Assembly (NCBI RefSeq): GCF_041081105.1
Contig: NZ_CP163528.1
Location: 1,550,001-1,614,000 of the forward strand
Source of the DNA: Promicromonospora sp. Populi
GTDB taxonomy: Bacteria; Actinomycetota; Actinomycetes; Actinomycetales; Cellulomonadaceae
Length of the DNA: 64,000 bases
Direction: 5' to 3'
Under the pieces are notes generated by a model. The model was given only the letters and a program-made list of their open reading frames with translations, was not told where the DNA came from and ran no database searches. Made by a program: the position numbers and the translations under genes. Below, in pieces: positions 1 through 10,441 of this stretch (position 1 is its first letter; every line of letters starts with the position of its first letter).

Positions 1-47
1 AGGAGCACGAGCGCATGCACGAGTTAGGCATCGCACACTCGCACTGA
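1..47 (+). CDS. possible 3' end of an upstream gene (partial)
   Basis: One frame is open from the window edge to a TGA at 45-47 and would encode a 14-residue tail rich in His and Glu, ending in Ser-His. It contains a TTA codon, rare in this genome. The fragment is too short to identify a family, and the reading is only a possibility. From here to the cbs start at 173 I see no other gene or clear signal. Confidence 0.2.
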   Translation, partial: EHERMHELGIAHSH

Positions 48-172
48 GCGGCGCGCGCCGCTACAGTTGGGCACGTGCTCGCACTCTCCTGTTGCTGTCG
101 CTGACTCCCCTCGTCGCAGGCCCGTCAGTCCTTCGCGCATACCGCGCGCCCAGAAACAGGAAGTGAAAACAG

Positions 173-1540
173 GTGCAGTACGCCAATTCTGTCGTTGAGC
201 TTGTCGGCAACACGCCCCTCGTCCGGCTCCACCGGGTGACCGAGGGCGTGACCAGCGCGACCGTGCTCGTCAAGCTCGAGTACGTGAACCCGGGCGGCTC
301 CTCGAAGGACCGCATAGCGGGCCGCATCATCGAGGCCGCCGAGCGCGAGGGCAAGCTCCTCCCGGGCGGCACCATCGTCGAGCCCACGTCGGGCAACACC
401 GGCGTCGGCCTCGCCCTGGTCGCCCAGCAGCGGGGCTACCGCTGCGTATTCGTGCTGCCGGACAAGGTGGGCGAGGACAAGCGCAACGTCCTGACGGCGT
501 ACGGCGCCGAGGTGGTGGTGACGCCCACCGCCGTCGCACCGGACAGCCCCGAGTCGTACTACTCGGTGAGCGACCGCCTGGTCCGTGAGATCCCCGGCGC
601 CTTCAAGCCCGACCAGTACTCCAACCCCAACGGGCCGCGCTCGCACTACGAGACCACCGGCCCCGAGATCTGGCGGGACACCGAGGGCAAGGTGACGCAC
701 TTCGTCGCCGGCGTCGGCACGGGCGGCACCATCACGGGCACCGGCCGCTACCTGCGCGAGATCTCCGGCGACCGGGTGCGGATCGTCGGCGCCGACCCCG
801 AGGGGTCGGTCTACTCGGGCGGCACCGGCCGCCCGTACCTCGTCGAGGGCGTCGGCGAGGACTTCTGGCCCACCGCGTACGACCCGAGCGTGCCCCACGA
901 GGTCATCGCGGTCAGCGACGCCGAGTCGTTCGCCATGACCCGGCGCCTGGCCCGCGAGGAGGGCATCCTCGTGGGCGGGTCGAGCGGCATGGCAGTCGTC
1001 GCAGCCCTGCGGGCCGCGCGCGACCTCGGTCCCGACGACGTGGTGGTGGTCCTGCTGCCCGACGGCGGCCGGGGTTACCTCGGCAAGATCTTCAACGACA
1101 CCTGGATGCGGTCCTACGGTTTCTCCCCCGCCATCGAGGACCACACCGTCGCCGACGTGCTGGCCGCCAAGGCGGACCGCACCCCGGCGCTGCTCTACGT
1201 GCACAAGACCGACACCGTGCGCGACGCGATCGACCGGATGACCCGCTCCGGCGTCTCCCAGCTGCTCGTGCTCACCGCGGAACCGCCAGTGGTGCTCGGC
1301 GAGATCGCGGGCGCGGTGCACGAGGACGAGCTGCTCGACGGCGTGTTCGCGGGCAAGGTGAACCTCTCCGACGAGGTGGGCGGGCTCATCGGCCGGTCCC
1401 TGTCGCTCGTCGGCGTCAACGAGCCCGTCGGGACGCTGCGCGCGGCGCTCGCCGGCGAGACAGCTCTGCTCGTGACCGACGGCGGCAAGGCGCTCGGCGT
1501 GGTCTCCCGCTCCGACCTGCTCGAATACCTCGCGGTCTGA
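173..1540 (+). CDS. cbs: cystathionine beta-synthase
   Basis: PLP enzyme condensing serine (or O-acetylserine) with homocysteine to cystathionine in transsulfuration. The N-terminal fold-type-II domain (about residues 1-310) shows VGNTPLVRL, the PLP lysine K45 in GGSSKDR and the TSGNTG phosphate loop. Two CBS regulatory domains follow (about 325-455), the layout of actinobacterial Cbs proteins. Without the CBS domains it would look like cysteine synthase, so O-acetylserine sulfhydrylase activity cannot be excluded. The GTG start is chosen because AGGAAG lies 9 nt upstream and the family N-terminus begins here. metB follows after 34 nt, so the two are probably cotranscribed. Confidence 0.93.
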   Translation: MQYANSVVELVGNTPLVRLHRVTEGVTSATVLVKLEYVNPGGSSKDRIAGRIIEAAEREGKLLPGGTIVEPTSGNTGVGLALVAQQRGYRCVFVLPDKVGEDKRNVLTAYGAEVVVTPTAVAPDSPESYYSVSDRLVREIPGAFKPDQYSNPNGPRSHYETTGPEIWRDTEGKVTHFVAGVGTGGTITGTGRYLREISGDRVRIVGADPEGSVYSGGTGRPYLVEGVGEDFWPTAYDPSVPHEVIAVSDAESFAMTRRLAREEGILVGGSSGMAVVAALRAARDLGPDDVVVVLLPDGGRGYLGKIFNDTWMRSYGFSPAIEDHTVADVLAAKADRTPALLYVHKTDTVRDAIDRMTRSGVSQLLVLTAEPPVVLGEIAGAVHEDELLDGVFAGKVNLSDEVGGLIGRSLSLVGVNEPVGTLRAALAGETALLVTDGGKALGVVSRSDLLEYLAV

Positions 1541-1574
1541 CCCGCACACCACAAACTTCGAAGAGAGACGAACC

Positions 1575-2744
1575 ATGAACGACGCACGACCGAGCCGGTT
1601 CGACACGCTCGCCATCCACGCGGGACAGCAGCCCGACCCCACCACCGGCGACGCGATCCCCGCGATCCACGTCACCTCCACCTACGCGCAGGACGGCATC
1701 GGGGGGCTGCGGGGCGGGTACGAGTACTCGCGCGGCGGCAACCCCACACGCACGTCGCTCGAGGAGCAGCTAGCCGCGATCGAGGGCGGCGCCCAGGGCA
1801 TCTCGTTCGCCTCGGGCCTGGCCGCGGAGGACGCCCTCCTGCGGGCGACGCTCGCGCCGGGCGACCACGTGCTCGTGCCGAACGACGTCTACGGCGGCAC
1901 GCACCGCCTGGTGCGCACCATCCACGGGAAGTCGGGCATCGAGCACACGACCGTCGACACCGCCGACCTCGACGCCGTGCGCGCGGCCGTGCGGCCCGAG
2001 TCGAAGATCCTGTGGGTCGAGACGCCGTCGAACCCGCTGATGAAGATCAGCGACATCCCCGCGCTGGCCCAGCTGGCGCACGACGCCGGCCTGCTCCTGG
2101 TCGTCGACAACACGTTCGCCTCGCCGGCGCTCCAGCGCCCGCTGGACCTCGGCGCGGACGTCGTCGTGCACTCCACCACCAAGTACCTCGGCGGGCACTC
2201 CGACGTCGTCGGCGGGGCCGTCGTGGTGGCGAACGGCGCCGACGAGCTCGCGGAGCAGGTGCGCTACGTGCAGTTCGCCGCGGGCGCCGTCTCCAGCCCG
2301 TTCGACGCGTTCCTCACCACGCGCGGCATCAAGACGCTCTCGGTGCGGATGCAGCGCCACTCGGAGACCGCCCAGACGCTCGCCGAGCGCCTGGTGCATC
2401 ACCCGGCCGTGGCCCGCGTGCTCTACCCCGGCCTGCCCGACCACCCCGGGCACAAGATCGCGGCGCACCAGATGTCGCGGTTCGGCGGCATGATCTCGCT
2501 CGACCTCGCGGGCGGGGAGCAGGCGGCGCGCACGTTCGCCGAGTCGACGCAGGTCTTCCTGCTGGCCGAGTCGCTCGGCGGTGTCGAGTCGCTGGTCAAC
2601 TACCCGAGCGAGATGACGCACGCCTCGGTGCGCGGCACGGAGGCCGAGGTGCCGCCGTCGATCGTCCGCCTCTCGGTGGGTCTGGAAGACGTGACGGACC
2701 TGCTGGACGACGTCCTCCAGGCCCTGGACCGCATCCCCCGCTGA
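1575..2744 (+). CDS. metB: cystathionine gamma-synthase (or gamma-lyase)
   Basis: Cys/Met-metabolism PLP enzyme of 389 residues, the full length of the family. It acts on cystathionine: synthesis from O-activated homoserine plus cysteine, or the reverse gamma-elimination. Visible motifs are the N-terminal DTLAIHAGQ, the YSRGGNPTR substrate loop and the Schiff-base lysine in HSTTKYLGGHSD. The location 34 nt after cbs is the arrangement known from other actinobacteria. With Cbs making cystathionine, a gamma-lyase role completing reverse transsulfuration is plausible. Sequence alone does not separate synthase from lyase. The ATG is preceded by a GAGAGACG purine tract. Confidence 0.9.
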   Translation: MNDARPSRFDTLAIHAGQQPDPTTGDAIPAIHVTSTYAQDGIGGLRGGYEYSRGGNPTRTSLEEQLAAIEGGAQGISFASGLAAEDALLRATLAPGDHVLVPNDVYGGTHRLVRTIHGKSGIEHTTVDTADLDAVRAAVRPESKILWVETPSNPLMKISDIPALAQLAHDAGLLLVVDNTFASPALQRPLDLGADVVVHSTTKYLGGHSDVVGGAVVVANGADELAEQVRYVQFAAGAVSSPFDAFLTTRGIKTLSVRMQRHSETAQTLAERLVHHPAVARVLYPGLPDHPGHKIAAHQMSRFGGMISLDLAGGEQAARTFAESTQVFLLAESLGGVESLVNYPSEMTHASVRGTEAEVPPSIVRLSVGLEDVTDLLDDVLQALDRIPR

Positions 2745-2802
2745 CCCGGGCGCGGGCCCGGGCGCGCGCAAGCAGGCGATCTCACGGATTAGCCTGGGGC
2801 GC

Positions 2803-3078
2803 GTGACCGAACATGCGCCCGTCAGTTCCGCGATGCACCGGGCCAAGGCCGATGCTCGCGCCTCTCACGTCACCGTGGGGCTCGTGCGGCACCTGGCCGG
2901 CGACCGCGAGGAGATCGACTGCTCCTGCGGCATGACGCTGACCAACGGGCCGCAGTGGTCGCTCGACGAGCACATCCGCCTGCACCGCGCCGAGGCGCGC
3001 TACCTGGCCCTGAGCACGGTGGCGCCGCCGGGCATGCCGCGGCTCATCCCGGTCGACCCGGCTCGCCGACCCCGCTGA
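2803..3078 (+). CDS. small Cys/His protein, possible zinc-binding
   Basis: A 91-residue protein with no enzyme signature. Its centre has a CSC pair followed about 20 residues later by HIRLH, so the spacing C-x-C...H-x4-H could bind a metal such as zinc (inference). The tail is Pro/Arg-rich. The GTG start has no Shine-Dalgarno sequence, but a -10-like TAGCCT at 2790-2795 ends 7 nt before it, which fits a leaderless transcript. It lies after metB and before the glgX region with no evident functional link. Third-position GC is very high, so I consider it a true gene. Confidence 0.75.
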   Translation: MTEHAPVSSAMHRAKADARASHVTVGLVRHLAGDREEIDCSCGMTLTNGPQWSLDEHIRLHRAEARYLALSTVAPPGMPRLIPVDPARRPR

Positions 3079-3162
3079 CCCTCCCCTTCGAGACCTAGGT
3101 TGCTCCTCTTTCGACGGGCTCAAAGCGAAGAAACTTGAGACTCGAAGCGAAGAGCCGAGGAG

Positions 3163-3426
3163 TCAGAGCTCGTCCGGGTCGTCCCAGGACACCCCGCTCG
3201 ACGAACCCGAGATGGGTTCCAGCTCGCAGCCGGCAAGATTGCGCGGCGCCTTGGAGACGTCACCGCCGCCCAGCAGGCCGCGGCGGGTTGCGACGCGGCG
3301 GACAGCCGGCGGCGCGATGTGGGCGTAGGAAGCATTCGACTCGTCGATCAGATCGGTCGGTACCGAGCCGAGCGGGTCGAGCGAGTCGAGCGGGTCAGAG
3401 GCGGGCTGGGGTTCCCCCGTGATCAT
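3163..3426 (-). CDS. small acidic hypothetical protein
   Basis: An 87-residue minus-strand gene divergent from glgX. The ATG at 3426-3424 is preceded by AAGGA at a good distance, and nearly all codons end in G or C, so it is real despite its size. The N-terminus is rich in Asp, Ser, Leu and Pro. The centre is basic (RRVATRRG) with a GGGD turn. The end has a single Cys, a run of Ser/Gly and an acidic WDDPDEL terminus. There is no signal peptide or membrane segment. I do not recognise the family. The leader-like layout recalls peptide precursors, but no maturation enzyme is nearby. Confidence 0.7.
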   Translation of the reverse strand: MITGEPQPASDPLDSLDPLGSVPTDLIDESNASYAHIAPPAVRRVATRRGLLGGGDVSKAPRNLAGCELEPISGSSSGVSWDDPDEL

Positions 3427-3567
3427 TGCCCCATCCTTGCAGGCGCCAGGACCTTGGCGCATCCGCTTGACACAGTATTTCGGATTCGTGCGAAGCCTCC
3501 ACCCAGACGGCACGCCCAGCACGCAGATCTCCCCCCACGCACCGCGCCAGGGTGTGATGATCATGCG

Positions 3568-5718
<2,151 letters not shown>

Positions 5719-5728
5719 GCTGTCCGCC

Positions 5729-7549
5729 GTGACCGGACCGAGGAGTGGAGCCGGGGGGAGCACACCGCCGCCCCGTCCCGGGCCTGACATGCCTGTTCCC
5801 GGGCCCAGGCCGGTGGTGTGGGCCCCGCGTGCCCGGATCATCGAGGTACTCGTCCCCTACGACCCGTACGAGGAACCCGAGCACATGCCGTTGCGCCTGG
5901 TCGGCGCGGGCGAGCCCGGGTACTGGGGCGCGGACAGCGTGCTGGGCCACGGCACCGACTACGGCTACTCCGTCGACGGCGGCCCGCTGCTGCCCGACCC
6001 GCGCAGCGTGTGGCTGCCGCAGGGCATCCATGGGCCCACCAGGGTCTTCGACCCTGCCTTCGAGTGGTCGGACGGCGCCTGGTCCCCGCCCGACCTCTCC
6101 ACGAGCGTGCTGATGCACGTCGACGTCGAGACGTTCACCCCGCAGGGCACCCTGGACGCCGCGGCCGAGGTGCTGCCGTCGGTCGCCGAGCTCGGGGTGC
6201 AGGGTGTCGAGCTCGCGCCCGTCGCCGCGTTCGACCCCGCGCTCGGTCCGTCACGCGGGGTGCGCCTCTACTCGGTGCACGAGCCCTACGGCGGCCCGCG
6301 GGCCCTGCAGCGGTTCATCGACGCCGCGCACGCCCTGGGCCTCGCCGTCGTCCTGGACATCCCCTACCGCTGGGCGGTGGCCGACGAGCTCGGGCTGGAG
6401 GCCTACGGCCCGTACCTCATGGGCGGCGGGGGCCGGACCCGCACCCCGCGCCCCGAGCTGGGCGACCCGGGCCAGCACGCCCTGCAGGCGATGCGCCCCC
6501 GGACCGGGCAGGTACCCCTGGACCGGCCGCGCACCGGCCCGATCCAGCTCCGCAGCGGCGGGGTGCCCTCGATCGGCACGCGGGCGGGCAAGGTCCCGTC
6601 CGCCCCGACGGTCCGCACGGACTACGTCGGCGACCGGATCAACCTCGATGGCAGCGGCAGCCGTGGCCCGCGCGACTTCCTCGTCGACGACGCCCGGCAC
6701 TGGCTGCGCGAGTACCACGTGGACGGCCTGGTGCTCGACGTCGACGCGCTCGTGGACCGCTCGCCCACGCCGTTCCTCGGCGAGCTCGCGGACTACGTCG
6801 TCGGCATGGGCGAGCAGCTCGAACGGCGCTTCAGCCTGCTCGTGGACGGCCCCGGGCGCAGCGACCGGCTCACCACCATCCTGCTGCGCCTCCTGTCCGG
6901 CCCCGGCAAGACCGAGGACATCCAGGCGCTGCAGATGCTCGCCGACCTGGTGCACCCGTCGGTGCGGCGGGCCACCCGGCAGAACGGCGGGCGCCGCAAC
7001 AAGGTCCGGGCCGGCGCGGCAGTGGTGGAGGACATCACGCGGCTCCCCGCCGCCCAGCTCACCGTCCCGTGGGCAGGTGAGGACAGCCCCGCCACGGCCC
7101 TGCTCGGGGTGGACGACGTCGACATCCGGGCCAGCGTGCTCGCCTCCGTCATCCTCGCGGGCAACCCGCTCGTCCTGGACACCGTGCATGCCCCCGTCGC
7201 CCCCCGCAACGAGAGCGAGCGGCGGCTGGCGCGCTGGGCGCACGAGCTGATCGCCGTCCGGCACGACATCTCCGACGAGCTGGACCTCCCGCTGGAGGTC
7301 CGGTCCACTGCCGACCGCTCGGTCATCGCGGTGCTGCGCGGCAGCCTCGCGTTTGTGCTCAACACGGGCCACGGCCTGGCGGCCCTGCGCCTGGGTAGCC
7401 TGCTGCGACCCGCCGAGGGAGCGACCAAGGCCCCGCTGCCCGGCGCGTACCGGCTCGCCGCCGCGTGGGAGCCGGGGGCCACGCGGCTGGTCGGCGACAC
7501 CCTCACGGTGCCGCCCCGGATGACCGCCGTGCTGCGGGCGGAGCGCTGA
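5729..7549 (+). CDS. TreZ-like GH13 protein with degenerate active site
   Basis: A 606-residue protein with the layout of maltooligosyltrehalose trehalohydrolase: N-terminal CBM48-like part (VVWAPRA, YGYSVDGG, LPDPRSVWLPQGIHGP), an H-x-D-V-E-T-F-T-P entry and a GH13 barrel. The catalytic motifs have decayed. Region I reads DIPYRW (210-215) without the Asn-His pair. Region II reads DGLVLD, keeping D337 but losing the invariant Arg (V335). The acid/base region reads VDG (D373 instead of Glu). No NHDQ is visible. An insert rich in Pro, Arg and Gly (about residues 230-300) carries RTG.V-type repeats. TAGGCT at 5716-5721 ends 7 nt before the GTG, so it may be leaderless. I infer a non-catalytic, perhaps glycan-binding or regulatory, partner of GlgX. 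Confidence 0.75.
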   Translation: MTGPRSGAGGSTPPPRPGPDMPVPGPRPVVWAPRARIIEVLVPYDPYEEPEHMPLRLVGAGEPGYWGADSVLGHGTDYGYSVDGGPLLPDPRSVWLPQGIHGPTRVFDPAFEWSDGAWSPPDLSTSVLMHVDVETFTPQGTLDAAAEVLPSVAELGVQGVELAPVAAFDPALGPSRGVRLYSVHEPYGGPRALQRFIDAAHALGLAVVLDIPYRWAVADELGLEAYGPYLMGGGGRTRTPRPELGDPGQHALQAMRPRTGQVPLDRPRTGPIQLRSGGVPSIGTRAGKVPSAPTVRTDYVGDRINLDGSGSRGPRDFLVDDARHWLREYHVDGLVLDVDALVDRSPTPFLGELADYVVGMGEQLERRFSLLVDGPGRSDRLTTILLRLLSGPGKTEDIQALQMLADLVHPSVRRATRQNGGRRNKVRAGAAVVEDITRLPAAQLTVPWAGEDSPATALLGVDDVDIRASVLASVILAGNPLVLDTVHAPVAPRNESERRLARWAHELIAVRHDISDELDLPLEVRSTADRSVIAVLRGSLAFVLNTGHGLAALRLGSLLRPAEGATKAPLPGAYRLAAAWEPGATRLVGDTLTVPPRMTAVLRAER

Positions 7550-7604
7550 CCTGGGAGCCTGAGGTGGAGACCGGCACCCGCCGGACCGCTTAAGGAGGCT
7601 GGCG

Positions 7605-8567
7605 ATGGCGAAGAAGCCGGAGAAGGCAAAGCCCGAGAAGGCGAAGCGGCCGGAGAAGGCGCAGCGGCCCGACAGCGCCAAGCAGCCGGAAAACGCGAAG
7701 CCGGACAAGGCCGCGAAGCCGGACACGCTCTGGAAGACCCCGGCGGACGAGGCCCTGCGCTGGGTCCGCGGCACTGACCTGAGCACCCTGGATGAGACGT
7801 CCACCCCCGGCTGGGCCGGCAAGCGGGCCGACGGCGAGGCCCTGCTCGCGGCGCGCGCGCCTCAGCTGGCGGAGCTGCAGGAGCGGCTCTTCGCGCACGG
7901 CCGCACCGGCGGGGACCGGTCGGTCCTGCTGGTGCTCCAGGGCCTCGACACCTCGGGCAAGGGCGGGATCGTGCGGCACGCCGTGGGCATGGTGGACCCG
8001 CAGGGGGTGCAGCACCGCGGGTTCGGTGTGCCCACCGAGGAGGAGCGGGAGCACGACTACCTGTGGCGCGTCCGGAACGCGCTGCCCCGCCCCGGATATC
8101 TCGGTGTGTTCGACCGGTCCCACCACGAGCAGGTCCTGGTGGTGCGGGTGGACCGGCTCGAACCCGTGCGGACGTGGCGCAAGCACTTCCGCGAGCTGAA
8201 CGACTTCGAGGCCGAGGTCGCGGCGTCGGGCACCCTGATCGTGAAGGTTGCGCTCTTCGTCTCCCCCGACGAGCAGAAGAAGCGCCTGGCCGAACGCCTC
8301 GACCGGCCGGACAAGCACTGGAAGTACAACCCGAGCGACATCGACGTGCGCGAGAAGCTCCCGCAGTACCTGGCGGCGTACCAGGAGATGCTGGACCGGA
8401 CGTCCACACCGGTGGCGCCCTGGTACGCCGTGCCGGCGGACCGCAAGTGGTACGCGCGCCTGGCCGTCACCGAGCTGCTGACGGGCGCCCTGCGCTCCCT
8501 CGACCTGGACTGGCCCCCAGCCACCTTCGACATCGAAGCAGAAAAGGCCCGCCTCGCGGCGAGCTGA
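7605..8567 (+). CDS. ppk2: polyphosphate kinase 2 family phosphotransferase
   Basis: PPK2 proteins move phosphate between polyphosphate and nucleotides (ADP, GDP or AMP depending on class). The core has Walker A GLDTSGKGG (K119), the lid region and Walker B FDRSHHEQVLVVRV (D170). The FDRSHxE...VRV form is common in actinobacterial polyphosphate:nucleotide phosphotransferases. The first 42 residues are a Lys/Pro/Glu/Ala-rich repeat (KPEKAK-type units) that is not part of the fold and may bind polyanions. A very strong AAGGAGG at 7592-7598 precedes the ATG. It follows the TreZ-like gene after 55 nt. Substrate preference is not readable from sequence. Confidence 0.9.
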   Translation: MAKKPEKAKPEKAKRPEKAQRPDSAKQPENAKPDKAAKPDTLWKTPADEALRWVRGTDLSTLDETSTPGWAGKRADGEALLAARAPQLAELQERLFAHGRTGGDRSVLLVLQGLDTSGKGGIVRHAVGMVDPQGVQHRGFGVPTEEEREHDYLWRVRNALPRPGYLGVFDRSHHEQVLVVRVDRLEPVRTWRKHFRELNDFEAEVAASGTLIVKVALFVSPDEQKKRLAERLDRPDKHWKYNPSDIDVREKLPQYLAAYQEMLDRTSTPVAPWYAVPADRKWYARLAVTELLTGALRSLDLDWPPATFDIEAEKARLAAS

Positions 8568-8601
8568 CCGGAAGTCTTGGTGGTGAGCGCGACCGTTGCG
8601 A

Positions 8602-9690
8602 CTAAGCGCCCGTCCTGGGCGCAATGATCGCGCCCACGACCAAGGGGGTGGTGAGCTTGCGGCCTTCCTCAGCCAGAGCGCCTAGGCGGGACAGGGCGCG
8701 GTAGTACTTCTTGCGGTAGCCGCCGGTCAACATCTCGTCGGTGAACAGGCCGCGGGTGTCGCCGGCGCCGCTGAGCAGGACCGGTACGTCGCGGTCGTAG
8801 AGGCGGTCCACGAGCACCACGAGGCGCAGTGCCACCTCCTGCGCCGTCACGGGGTGCACACCGGTCAGGGCGACCACGGAGACGCCGTCGAGCAGCGCGC
8901 CGTAGCGGCTGGGGTGCACGGTGGCGAGGTGGTCGAGCAGGTCGTCGAACGCGTCGAGCGTGGCGCCCGGCCGGGCCCCGGCCGCCGTGACCTCGGCCTC
9001 GGTCAAGGGCTCGGAGTCGGTGACGACATCACGGTGCCGGTAGTCCGGGCCGTCGACCCGGAGGGTCTCGAAGCGGTCGGACAGGGCCTTGATCTCGCGC
9101 TGGAAGTCCGCAGCGGCGAACCGGCCCTCGCCGAGCGCGTCGGGCAGCGTGTTCGACGTCGCGGCGAGCGCCACGCCCCGGTCCGCGAGCTCGCGCATGA
9201 GGCGGGACATGAGGGTCGTGTCGCCCGCGTCGTCGAGCTCGAACTCGTCGATGCAGACCAGCTTCTTGGCGGCGAGCGCTTCGACGGTCGGGAGGAACCC
9301 GAGCGCCCCGACGAGGTTCGTGTACTCGACGAACGTGCCGTAGGCGACCTTGTCCGTGCCGAGCGCCTCGCCGACGGCGTGGGCCAGCGAGGTGAGCAGG
9401 TGCGTCTTGCCGACGCCGAAGCCGCCGTCGAGGTAGACCGCCGGTGCGGCCTGGCGGCGGGCGAACAGGCCGCGCCTCGGGGCCGAGACCTGCTGGGCGA
9501 TCTCCTGCAGCCGGGCCAGGGCGCGGCCCTGGCTGGGGTGGGCCGGGTTGGCGCGGTAGGTGGCGAACCGGGCCTGCGCGAAGTGGCGCGGCGGCACCAG
9601 GTCGGTGACGAGCCTGTCGACGGGGACCTGCGGTCGGACCGCGCAGAGGGCGGTCGTCGCGATCTGTGTGTCGCTGGTGAAGACTGTCAC
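8602..9690 (-). CDS. zapE: AFG1/ZapE-family ATPase
   Basis: AAA-type P-loop ATPase of the AFG1/ZapE family (in proteobacteria ZapE acts at the division ring; the actinobacterial role is less clear). Visible are the family N-terminus LVPPRHFAQARFATYR, Walker A GGFGVGKTHLL and Walker B LVCIDEFELDD, then a sensor region with TSNTLPDALGEGRF. I chose the GTG at 9690 because the conserved region starts shortly after. An alternative GTG at 9747 overlaps the stop of the preceding SDR gene (GTGA) and would add 19 poorly conserved residues with translational coupling. It is probably in one operon with that SDR gene. Confidence 0.85.
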   Translation of the reverse strand: MTVFTSDTQIATTALCAVRPQVPVDRLVTDLVPPRHFAQARFATYRANPAHPSQGRALARLQEIAQQVSAPRRGLFARRQAAPAVYLDGGFGVGKTHLLTSLAHAVGEALGTDKVAYGTFVEYTNLVGALGFLPTVEALAAKKLVCIDEFELDDAGDTTLMSRLMRELADRGVALAATSNTLPDALGEGRFAAADFQREIKALSDRFETLRVDGPDYRHRDVVTDSEPLTEAEVTAAGARPGATLDAFDDLLDHLATVHPSRYGALLDGVSVVALTGVHPVTAQEVALRLVVLVDRLYDRDVPVLLSGAGDTRGLFTDEMLTGGYRKKYYRALSRLGALAEEGRKLTTPLVVGAIIAPRTGA

Positions 9691-9743
9691 GAGGCAAAAG
9701 ATTACCGGCGGGGCGGCCCGCTGGGCGGGCCAGGAGAGCAACG

Positions 9744-10427
9744 TCACACGTGCACGACGGTGGGTGCGTCGGCGTGGTCGAGCAGCTCGCCGAGGGCATG
9801 GACGACCTGGGCCGGCGTCCGGGTCTGGGCCGGGTTCTCATTGCGGTCGTCGCCGGATACAGCGTGGTCGACGACGAGCTCGTGGAACCGCACGGACCGT
9901 GCCGGCTTCCCCGCGACCGAGCCGGCCGAACGGTCCGAGCCCGCCTCCAGCCGCAGCACCTGCACCAGCATCGCCAGTCCGGCCCCGGTCACGCAGATCG
10001 CGCCGGCCCCGGCCATCGGCTCGCGCGACGCGGCGCCGTTGAGCACCACGTACGGGTCGCCCGGCTCCAGCAGCGGCACCAGCGCGCGTGCGGCCTCCAG
10101 GTGGGCGGTGAGGTGGGAGGCCAGGGTCGCGGACCACTGGTCCGGGTCGGCCGCCAGCAGCGGTTCGCCCTTGTGCCAGCCGCCGATCGACGCGACGACG
10201 GCCCCGGGCAGCGGGAGCCCGGTACGCGCGCAGGCGGCGCGGACGGCGTCGGGCAGGGTGGTCAGGTTCCGGTAGGTGACGTGCACGACGGCGTCGTCGT
10301 GCTCCTCCGGCGGCGCCGAGCGGGAGGCGGCGAGCACGGGGCGACCGTCGGCAGCCAGGCCGCGTACGACCCGGCTGCCGACGTACCCGCTCGCCCCGAC
10401 AACGAGGACGGGGCGTGGGTTGTTCAT
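9744..10427 (-). CDS. short-chain dehydrogenase/reductase family protein
   Basis: A Rossmann-fold NAD(P)-binding protein of 227 residues. The N-terminus VLVVGASGYVGSRVVRGL carries the glycine-rich nucleotide loop. The middle has VVASIGGWHKG and VVLNGAAS strands typical of SDRs. A canonical YxxxK is not obvious (the AGAGAICVTGAGLA segment occupies the position), so catalysis is uncertain. A TAGCCT hexamer on the minus strand (10439-10434) ends 6 nt before the ATG, fitting a leaderless mRNA whose promoter overlaps the stop of the DUF805 gene. The substrate is unknown. Confidence 0.75.
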   Translation of the reverse strand: MNNPRPVLVVGASGYVGSRVVRGLAADGRPVLAASRSAPPEEHDDAVVHVTYRNLTTLPDAVRAACARTGLPLPGAVVASIGGWHKGEPLLAADPDQWSATLASHLTAHLEAARALVPLLEPGDPYVVLNGAASREPMAGAGAICVTGAGLAMLVQVLRLEAGSDRSAGSVAGKPARSVRFHELVVDHAVSGDDRNENPAQTRTPAQVVHALGELLDHADAPTVVHV

Positions 10428-10441
10428 GCGGTCAGGCTAGG

